Below are positions 58,157 to 64,000 of a stretch of 64,000 nucleotides of DNA, piece by piece. Position 1 is the stretch's first letter; each line of letters opens with the position of its first letter. Location: positions 2,542,001 through 2,606,000 of the forward strand of contig NZ_JADOTY010000001.1 in NCBI RefSeq assembly GCF_015751785.1, read 5' to 3'. The notes beneath the pieces were generated by a model. The model did not search any database and was not told the origin of the DNA. It saw only the letters and a program-made list of their open reading frames with translations. The position numbers and the translations under genes are program-made. The DNA comes from Micromonospora vinacea (lineage in GTDB: Bacteria; Actinomycetota; Actinomycetes; Mycobacteriales; Micromonosporaceae).

Positions 58157-60232
58157 ATGTTTGAGGTCGGAGAGAACGCCGATGGGATCCTGGCCGGGGT
58201 CCTGTTCCTGATCTGGCTGTCCGCGGCGATCCTCGCCACGCGGTTGGCCTGGCGGCCGACGCCCGAGGCGCTGCGCAAGAGCGCCCGTCGGCTGCTGCGT
58301 CTGCTCGTCGCCGCGCTGGTGGTCCTGGTCGTCAAGTGCGTCGCGATCGGGCTGATGCTCGCCGTCGACTGGATCTTTGCCGACAACCGCGTGATCGTGC
58401 AGATGCCGCTCCTGCTGCTGCCGATGCTGGCCGTGCTCGTCTGGACCGTGCCGGGCCTGCGCGCCCTGGCCAACCGCGACGACGCGCCGGTCGACGTCGA
58501 GACGCGCTCCGCCGCCGCCAATCCCCGATTCATCGTGCCGGTCCAGGTGACGGCCGTGGCGACCCTCGTTGGCGTCTACTTCGCGTACGTGTCCCGTCCG
58601 GTTCCGTCCTACCTCGACGACATCGTGACCCACGCCGCGCCGATCCTGCTGTCCGTGGTGGTGCTGTGGTTCTGGCAGCGGCACCGCCTGCGGGTCGTCA
58701 CCGCCACCGACTTCGCGCGCCGTGGCCGGCGTGCCAGTGCCCTGCGCGCCACCGCCCAGGCCGCCGTCGCGGTCCTCGTCGTCGCCGCCGGCGTCACCTA
58801 CGCGGCCCAGAGCAGCAGGCTGCCCGACCGGATGTCCATGACGTCCCACGACAACGTCGACTACGGCGGCGGCCCCTCGATCGGCCACGGCGGTCATGGT
58901 GGGACCTCCGTCGACGACCTACGTGGGCCGCGGACCGGCAAGCCCAACAAGGCCTTCACCCTGACTGCGAAGAACGCCACGGTACGTCTCTCGTCGGGCA
59001 CCGAGATCAAGGCGCTGACGTACAACGGGGAGTCGCCCGGGCCGGAGCTGCGGGTCCGTGAGGGCGACCTCGTCGAGGTGACGCTGCACAACGAGATCCC
59101 CGACGAGAACGTGACGATCCACTGGCACGGCCTCGACGTGCCCAACGGCGAGGACGGCGTGGCCGGCGCGACGCAGAACGCGGTGGAGCCGGGTGGCACC
59201 TTCACCTACCGGTTCATCGCCGAGCAGGTCGGCACCTTCTGGTACCACACCCACCAGAACCCGCTGGAGGCGATCCGGCGGGGCCTGTTCGGCGCGCTGA
59301 TCGTCGAGCCGCGCGACGGCCCACCACCCGGCGAGCGGGACTTCGTCGTGCAGGCCCACGAGTGGCGTACGCCGGACGACAACATCGTCTCGTTCGGTAC
59401 CAGTGACACCTTGCAGCGTCAGGAGGTCGCCCCGGGCACGCCGGTGCGGCTGCGCCTGATCAACACCGACAACAACCCGTCCACCGACAGTCGTCCGCGG
59501 TCCCTGACCGTCAACGGCACGCCGGTGCGGGTGGCCGCGATCGACGGGGTCGACGTCAACGGCGCCACCCCGCTGACCGACCCGCGGTTCGGGTTGGCGA
59601 CCGGTGGACGCTACGACGTGACGTTCACGATGCCGTCGGGCCCGGTGCGCCTGACCGACCTCGCCAACCGCGACGCCGGGCTGGTCCTGGCGCCACCGGG
59701 TGACACCTCGACGCCGAAGATCGTCGACGACGGGGACCAGTTCGACCCGCTGTCGTACGGCTCCGGCGGCTCCCGGCCCTTCGACGCCGGCTCGTCGTAC
59801 GACCGCTCGTTCACCCAGCTCCTCGACGACCGGCTGTCCTTCTACAACGGCGGTCTCCACCTGGTGCCCATCATCAACGGGCACAGCTTCCCCAAGACAC
59901 CGACGCTGATGGTCCGGATGGGCGACGTGGTCAAGGTGCGGATCGTCAACCGCAGCCACCAGAACCACCCGATGCATCTGCACGGCCATCACGCGTTGGT
60001 GCTGTCCCGCAACGGGGTTCGCGCGACCGGGTCGCCGTGGTGGATCGACAGCCTCGACGTGATTCCCGGCGAGATCTACGAGATCGGCTTCAAGGCGGAC
60101 AATCCGGGGCTCTGGATGGACCACTGTCACAACCTCGACCACGCGGCCAACGGGATGGTGATGCACCTCGCCTACGAGGGCGTGACGTCCCCCTATGAGC
60201 TGGGGCGGGGCACTCCCAACCAGCCGGAGTAG
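58157..60232 (+). CDS. Multicopper oxidase with N-terminal six-helix membrane domain
   Basis: 691-aa protein. About six transmembrane helices (residues 10-220: GILAGVLFLIWLSAAILA; LLRLLVAALVVLVVKCVAIGLMLAV; MPLLLLPMLAVLVWTV; VPVQVTAVATLVGVYFAYV; APILLSVVVLWFW; TAQAAVAVLVVAAGVTYAA) precede an outside multicopper oxidase part (about 265-691). Copper ligands are intact: TIHWHGLDV, FWYHTHQN, HQNHPMHLHGHH, and MDHCHNLDHAANGMVMHL. A Gly/His-rich stretch (GHGGHGG) precedes the oxidase and may bind copper. The fusion anchors phenol/metal oxidation to the membrane. The ATG follows a leaderless-type box. Confidence 0.92.
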   Translation: MFEVGENADGILAGVLFLIWLSAAILATRLAWRPTPEALRKSARRLLRLLVAALVVLVVKCVAIGLMLAVDWIFADNRVIVQMPLLLLPMLAVLVWTVPGLRALANRDDAPVDVETRSAAANPRFIVPVQVTAVATLVGVYFAYVSRPVPSYLDDIVTHAAPILLSVVVLWFWQRHRLRVVTATDFARRGRRASALRATAQAAVAVLVVAAGVTYAAQSSRLPDRMSMTSHDNVDYGGGPSIGHGGHGGTSVDDLRGPRTGKPNKAFTLTAKNATVRLSSGTEIKALTYNGESPGPELRVREGDLVEVTLHNEIPDENVTIHWHGLDVPNGEDGVAGATQNAVEPGGTFTYRFIAEQVGTFWYHTHQNPLEAIRRGLFGALIVEPRDGPPPGERDFVVQAHEWRTPDDNIVSFGTSDTLQRQEVAPGTPVRLRLINTDNNPSTDSRPRSLTVNGTPVRVAAIDGVDVNGATPLTDPRFGLATGGRYDVTFTMPSGPVRLTDLANRDAGLVLAPPGDTSTPKIVDDGDQFDPLSYGSGGSRPFDAGSSYDRSFTQLLDDRLSFYNGGLHLVPIINGHSFPKTPTLMVRMGDVVKVRIVNRSHQNHPMHLHGHHALVLSRNGVRATGSPWWIDSLDVIPGEIYEIGFKADNPGLWMDHCHNLDHAANGMVMHLAYEGVTSPYELGRGTPNQPE

Positions 60233-60320
60233 GTGGGCCCGTCGAGCCTTCCTCCACCGGGCCTCGAGGCGACGGCGGCAGCGTCGTTCGCATCCGAACC
60301 CCTCTTGCTGAGGAGAACCC

Positions 60321-61442
60321 ATGCTCGACGCGATGCGACGAACGTTGTCGCTGGCCGTGCCGCTGGTACTGGTGGCCGGCATTGCCGCGCCCGCCTCTGC
60401 GGCCACATCGACCACTGGGCGACTGACCGTCGTCGCCCGCAACCTCGACAACCCGCGCGGTGTCGCCATCGACCGCGCTGGCACCGTCCACGTCGCCGAG
60501 GCCGGGCTCGGCGGCGACGACGTCTGCATCCCCGGCACGTTCGGTACCAACCTCTGCTACGGCTCGACAGGTGCGATCACGGCGGTCCGTCACGGCTGGC
60601 AGAAGCGAGTCGTGACGGGCCTGCCGTCGCTGCGCAGCACCGGCGGCGGCTTCTCCGTCTACGGTGCGCACGACCTGGCCTTCGATCGGCAGGGCAAGCT
60701 GCTGGTGGCGATGGGTTACAGCACCGACCCGGTCTCGCGGGACCTGCTCGGCGCGGCCGGGGCCACGATGGGAACGATCCTCCGGGTCGAGGGGAAGCGT
60801 CGCTGGTCGGTCGTCGGCGACCTCTCCGCCTACGAGGGGCAGAACAACCCCGACGGTGTCATCCCGGAGAGCCAGCCGTACGCCGTCATCGCCGACGGGC
60901 GGGACGTCTACGCGCTCGACGCGGCCGCCAACGACGTGCTCCGGATCGACCGTCGTGGCGTGGTCACGGCCGAGCACGTCTGGCCGCAGGAGCAGGTGCC
61001 GGCGCCGCCGGAGTGGGGCCTGCCGCCCGGCTCGACGACGCCGATCCAGTTCGTGCCGGTCACTATCACCCGCGGGCCGGACAACGCCCTCTACATCGGA
61101 CAGCTGACCGGGCACCCCTTCCCGAACGGTGGCGCCCGGGTGTGGCGGCTGGTGCCCGGGCAGGAGCCGACCATCTTCGCGACCGGCTTCACCAACATCA
61201 TCGACATCGCCTTCGACAAGCAGGGTCGACTGGTCGTGCTGGAGATCGCGAAGAACGGGCTCAGCTCGGGAGATTCCACCGGTGCGTTGATCCGGGTGGA
61301 GCGCGACGGTAGCCACCGGGAGCTGGCGAGCACCGGCCTGGACTCCCCGATGTCGTTCGCCATCGCTCGGGACGGCAGCTTCTACATCGCCAACAAGGGC
61401 CTCGGCATCGGCGAGTTGGTCCGTCTGTCCACACGAGACTGA
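60321..61442 (+). CDS. Secreted ScyD/ScyE-like six-bladed propeller protein
   Basis: 373-aa protein with a signal peptide (RRTLSLAVPLVLVAGIAAPASA) and NHL/SMP-30-like repeats: NLDNPRGVAIDRAGTVHVAEAG, YGAHDLAFDRQGKLLVAMGY, YAVIADGRDVYALDAAANDVLRID, FVPVTITRGPDNALYIGQLTG, NIIDIAFDKQGRLVVLEIA and SPMSFAIARDGSFYIANKG. This is the family named ScyD/ScyE after cyanobacterial scytonemin genes; the activity is unknown. AGGAG lies upstream of the ATG. It follows the membrane oxidase by 88 bp and may act on the same extracellular substrate. A hairpin terminator follows. Confidence 0.9.
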   Translation: MLDAMRRTLSLAVPLVLVAGIAAPASAATSTTGRLTVVARNLDNPRGVAIDRAGTVHVAEAGLGGDDVCIPGTFGTNLCYGSTGAITAVRHGWQKRVVTGLPSLRSTGGGFSVYGAHDLAFDRQGKLLVAMGYSTDPVSRDLLGAAGATMGTILRVEGKRRWSVVGDLSAYEGQNNPDGVIPESQPYAVIADGRDVYALDAAANDVLRIDRRGVVTAEHVWPQEQVPAPPEWGLPPGSTTPIQFVPVTITRGPDNALYIGQLTGHPFPNGGARVWRLVPGQEPTIFATGFTNIIDIAFDKQGRLVVLEIAKNGLSSGDSTGALIRVERDGSHRELASTGLDSPMSFAIARDGSFYIANKGLGIGELVRLSTRD

Positions 61443-61457
61443 CAGAATCGCGCGGCC

Positions 61458-61493
61458 ATCGTGGCGTTCTTCGTGTCGGGAGGACGCCACGAT
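61458..61493 (+). terminator. Hairpin terminator after ScyD/E-like gene
   Basis: ATCGTGGCGT/ACGCCACGAT, a perfect 10-bp stem with a 16-nt loop, 15 bp after the stop. Confidence 0.7.
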
Positions 61494-61531
61494 AGCTGTG
61501 GTGTCACACAGTCGCGATACGGTGCCATCGT

Positions 61532-62269
61532 GTGCACGCTGGCGGCGGGGGATGGGGTCTGGGGGTTAGGTTGACGCGGTCCGACGGCGGGTCTCCCGCC
61601 GGCGCCACCACCATCCTCATAGTCGACGACCACGCTCTCGTCCGCGAGGGGTTGCGCTGGGTGCTCGAGGTCCACGCCGACCTCGACGTGGTCGACGAGG
61701 CGGGCGACTCGGCCACCGCGGTCGCCAAGGCGGCGTCGGAGCGCCCGGACGTGGTGTTGCTCGATGTCGAGATTCCCGGCGACGACCCGGTGGTCACGGT
61801 GCGCCGCATCCGTGAGGTGTCGCCCGACAGCGCGGTCGTCATCCTCAGCATGTACGACAGCCCGGACCTGCTGCGCCGTCTGATCGCCGCCGGGGTGCGC
61901 GCCTACCTGCTCAAGAGCGTGGGTCGTGAGGAACTGGTCGCCGCGATCCGCAAGGCACGGGACGGCAGCGGCTCGGTACTGCTCTCCGTCTCCGGCCAGA
62001 GCCTGGTGCAGGTGCAGAACGCGGAGTCGGCCATCCTGTCCCCGGTCGAGCTGGAGATCCTTCAACTCGCGGCCGAGGCGATGACCAATGCCCAGATCGC
62101 GCGCCGGCTCGACCTGACCGAGGCCACTGTGAAGAGCCACCTGCGTCGCATCTTCGCCAAGCTCGGCGCGGTCTCCCGCATCGACGCGGTCAACAAGGCG
62201 GTGGCAGCGTCACTGGTGACGCTGCCACACGACCGGTTGGTGCCCCGCCCTCGCCGCCCGTCGCCCTAG
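61532..62269 (+). CDS. Orphan NarL/LuxR-type response regulator
   Basis: 245-aa regulator: ILIVDDHALVREGLRWVL, phospho-Asp in DVVLLDVEIPGDDP, Lys in AYLLKSVGREEL, and LuxR HTH LSPVELEILQLAAEAMTNAQIARRLDLTEATVKSHLRRIFAKLGA. No kinase is adjacent. It is a clear paralogue of the regulator at 50280, so the soluble kinase at 49204 may drive both. The start is uncertain: GTG at 61532 follows TACGGT by 8 nt (leaderless-like), while TTG at 61571 follows GGGGGTTAGG and would remove 13 residues that do not belong to the receiver. Confidence 0.9.
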   Translation: MHAGGGGWGLGVRLTRSDGGSPAGATTILIVDDHALVREGLRWVLEVHADLDVVDEAGDSATAVAKAASERPDVVLLDVEIPGDDPVVTVRRIREVSPDSAVVILSMYDSPDLLRRLIAAGVRAYLLKSVGREELVAAIRKARDGSGSVLLSVSGQSLVQVQNAESAILSPVELEILQLAAEAMTNAQIARRLDLTEATVKSHLRRIFAKLGAVSRIDAVNKAVAASLVTLPHDRLVPRPRRPSP

Positions 62270-62285
62270 CGACCGCGGACGTTGC

Positions 62286-63473
62286 TCAACAGGCGGCCTT
62301 GAGGTCGGCGGCACGATCCGTGCGCTCCCAGGTCAGGTCCGGGAGTTCACGGCCGAAGTGGCCGTAGGCCGCCGTCTGCTGGTAGATCGGGCGCAGCAGG
62401 TCCAGGTCGCGGATGATCGCCGCCGGGCGCAGGTCGAAGACCTCACCGATCGCCTTCTCGATCCGGTCGAGCGGCACCGTCTCGGTGCCGAACGTCTCCA
62501 CGAAGAGGCTCACCGGGTGGGCCTTGCCGATCGCGTAGGCCACCTGCGCCTCACACCGTTCCGCCAGGCCCGCGGCGACCACGTTCTTCGCCACCCACCG
62601 CATCGCGTACGCCGCCGACCGGTCGACCTTCGACGGGTCCTTTCCGGAGAAGGCACCGCCACCGTGCCGGGCGTACCCGCCGTAGGTGTCGACGATGATC
62701 TTCCGTCCGGTCAGGCCCGCGTCGCCCATCGGACCACCGATCTCGAACCGCCCCGTCGGGTTGACCAGCAGCCGGTAACCCTCGGTGTCGAGGTCGAGCG
62801 CCTCCAACTCCGGCGTGATCACGTGGTCCCGGATGTCGGGTGCGAGCAGCTCGTCGAGGGAGATGTGTGCGGCGTGCTGGGTGGAGACGACGACGGTGTC
62901 GAGCCGGACCGGGCGTAGGCCGTCGTACTCGACGGTGACCTGGGTCTTGCCGTCCGGCCGCAGGTAGGGCACCGTGCCGTCCTTGCGGACGGCGGCCAGG
63001 CGACGGGCCAACCGATGGGCCAGTGCGATCGGCAGCGGCATCAGCTCCGGCGTCTCCGAGCAGGCGAAGCCGAACATCATGCCCTGGTCACCGGCGCCCT
63101 GGGCGTCGAGCCCGCCGCCGGACGAGCCGTCGCGCAGCTCGATCGCCGTGTCGACGCCCTGCGCGATGTCCGGCGACTGGGCGCCGATCGAGATGCTGAC
63201 GCCGCAGGAGGCGCCGTCGAAGCCCTTCTTCGACGAGTCGTACCCGATGCTCAGCACCGTGTCCCGCACGATGCGGGGGATGTCGGCGTAGGCCTGCGTG
63301 GTGACCTCGCCGGCGACGTGGACCTGCCCGGTGGTGATCAGACTCTCGACGGCGACCCGGCTGTGCGGGTCCTGCGCCAGCAGCGCGTCGAGGATCCCGT
63401 CGCTGATCTGATCGGCGATCTTGTCGGGATGACCTTCGGTGACCGACTCGGAAGTGAAGAGGCGGCGCGACAT
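62286..63473 (-). CDS. metK: S-adenosylmethionine synthetase
   Basis: 395-aa enzyme making SAM from methionine and ATP. All family motifs are present: [93 protein letters not shown], and [32 protein letters not shown]. The ATG at 63473 has AGGAG 8-9 nt upstream. Full length. It converges with the orphan response regulator with only 16 bp between. It supplies SAM for, among others, the O-methyltransferase nearby, but it is a housekeeping gene. A GC-rich leader of about 150 bp precedes it. Confidence 0.97.
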   Translation of the reverse strand: MSRRLFTSESVTEGHPDKIADQISDGILDALLAQDPHSRVAVESLITTGQVHVAGEVTTQAYADIPRIVRDTVLSIGYDSSKKGFDGASCGVSISIGAQSPDIAQGVDTAIELRDGSSGGGLDAQGAGDQGMMFGFACSETPELMPLPIALAHRLARRLAAVRKDGTVPYLRPDGKTQVTVEYDGLRPVRLDTVVVSTQHAAHISLDELLAPDIRDHVITPELEALDLDTEGYRLLVNPTGRFEIGGPMGDAGLTGRKIIVDTYGGYARHGGGAFSGKDPSKVDRSAAYAMRWVAKNVVAAGLAERCEAQVAYAIGKAHPVSLFVETFGTETVPLDRIEKAIGEVFDLRPAAIIRDLDLLRPIYQQTAAYGHFGRELPDLTWERTDRAADLKAAC

Positions 63474-63705
63474 GTGTGACTCCTAACCCAGGGAGCGTGG
63501 GGGCCCGGCGAGTCTTCCCGCCCCTGGTGGAGGTTGCCTGGAGGAAGCATCGAGCGATCAAAGGGGTATCCGTCGTACAACTTTCGACACGCATCGATCC
63601 TCGGAAGAACCCGCGATGTCGCTACCTGCGGTCATTCCGACACGCCCCGCTCCTCCATAGCTTGAGAGCGTCTCGACGAGTGCTATGGGGAATGGGGGGA
63701 CCACT

Positions 63706-64000
63706 GTGGTCAGGTACGAGATCCTCGGGTCGCTGGAAGTGATCCACGAGGGCCGGATCTGCACGCCGACGCCGCCGAAGGTGCGGACCGTGTTGGCGCT
63801 GCTGGTGATGCGGGCCAACCGGGTCGTTCTGGTCGACTCGATAATCCGGGAACTGTGGGGTGACGATCCGGCGCGCAGCGCCGTCACCACTGTGCAGACC
63901 TACATCTACCACCTGCGCAAGCTCTTCGCGAAGGAGGGCATAGAGACCCCGGACCGGACCGTGCTGGAGAGCCGTGCCCGCGGCTACCTGCTCAGGGTGG
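63706..64000 (+). CDS. SARP/AfsR-type regulator (3'-truncated by window edge)
   Basis: The first 98 codons are visible: RYEILGSLEVIHEGRICTPT, PPKVRTVLALLVMRANRVVLVDSIIRELWGDDPARSAVTTVQTYIYHLRKLF, TVLESRARGYLLRV. This is the OmpR-like winged helix that opens SARP regulators of secondary metabolism; the BTAD and any ATPase part lie beyond the window. The GTG at 63706 has GGGGGGA 6 nt upstream; an in-frame ATG at 63685 would add 7 residues. Divergent from metK. It may belong to a biosynthetic cluster continuing to the right. Confidence 0.9.
   Translation, partial: MVRYEILGSLEVIHEGRICTPTPPKVRTVLALLVMRANRVVLVDSIIRELWGDDPARSAVTTVQTYIYHLRKLFAKEGIETPDRTVLESRARGYLLRV

Noticed and set aside
63480..63600. 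SAM riboswitch in the metK leader
   Set aside because: The leader has an AGGCAACC-like element and GC-rich pairing, but I could not fold it into SAM-I, SAM-II or SAM-IV architecture by eye. An Infernal search with those Rfam models would decide; a significant hit would reverse this.

Overview
The window is very GC-rich DNA with strong G/C third-position bias, many GTG starts, 1-4 bp gene overlaps, 'TANNNT-N6/7-ATG' leaderless promoters and actinobacterial protein families (DUF222-HNH, SARP, SigB-type sigma, PadR, HxlR, LAL-type ATPase). It looks like a chromosomal piece of a Micromonosporaceae actinomycete, probably Micromonospora or a close relative; the genus is inferred from gene content and style only. 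No rRNA, tRNA, IS element, phage or CRISPR array was seen. The window cuts one gene at each end: a GH36 alpha-galactosidase at the left and a SARP regulator at the right.

Layout. (1) 1-10 kb: two alpha-galactosidases (GH36, then a secreted GH27 with a C-terminal lectin-like propeller), a large AAA/LAL-like ATPase without an HTH, and a secreted subtilase. (2) 10-12.2 kb: a decayed kinase-like gene, three tandem 28-bp repeats and a DUF222-HNH nuclease. (3) 12.3-21.4 kb: small regulator/target pairs, mostly divergent (HxlR/MFS, LysR/dehydrogenase-RidA, XRE/aldo-keto reductase, HxlR/NTF2, TetR plus quinone-oxidoreductase-like enzyme), several with visible operators. (4) 21.7-27.9 kb: a tightly coupled glycan operon (57-aa protein, two GT4 glycosyltransferases, a predicted alpha/alpha-barrel protein, GH130) followed by a GAF-SpoIIE phosphatase. 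(5) 28-34 kb: DUF2855 protein, SigB-type sigma, and a one-polypeptide ECF sigma / zinc-motif / membrane anchor / GH128 glycosidase fusion with two membrane-protein neighbours. (6) 34-43.7 kb: a complete NRPS-independent (IucA/IucC-type) siderophore locus with an ATP-grasp ligase and two IdeR/DmdR-type iron boxes. (7) 43.7-46.8 kb: secreted CE1-like esterase with CBM2, and a two-gene ABC exporter. (8) 47-62.3 kb: a locus with two multicopper oxidases, SRPBCC protein, class III aminotransferase carrying a Trp-heptad tail, COMT-like O-methyltransferase, DHA2 exporter, PadR, two histidine-kinase/response-regulator pairs, a ScyD/ScyE-like protein and an orphan response regulator. (9) 62.3-64 kb: metK and the start of a SARP regulator.

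Most notable for follow-up are the siderophore locus (an enzyme set I cannot assign to a named siderophore), the ECF-sigma/glycosidase fusion, and the oxidase/aminotransferase locus where the aminotransferase ends in regularly spaced tryptophans that resemble a modifiable core peptide. All functions are read from motifs and family resemblance; no database search was possible.
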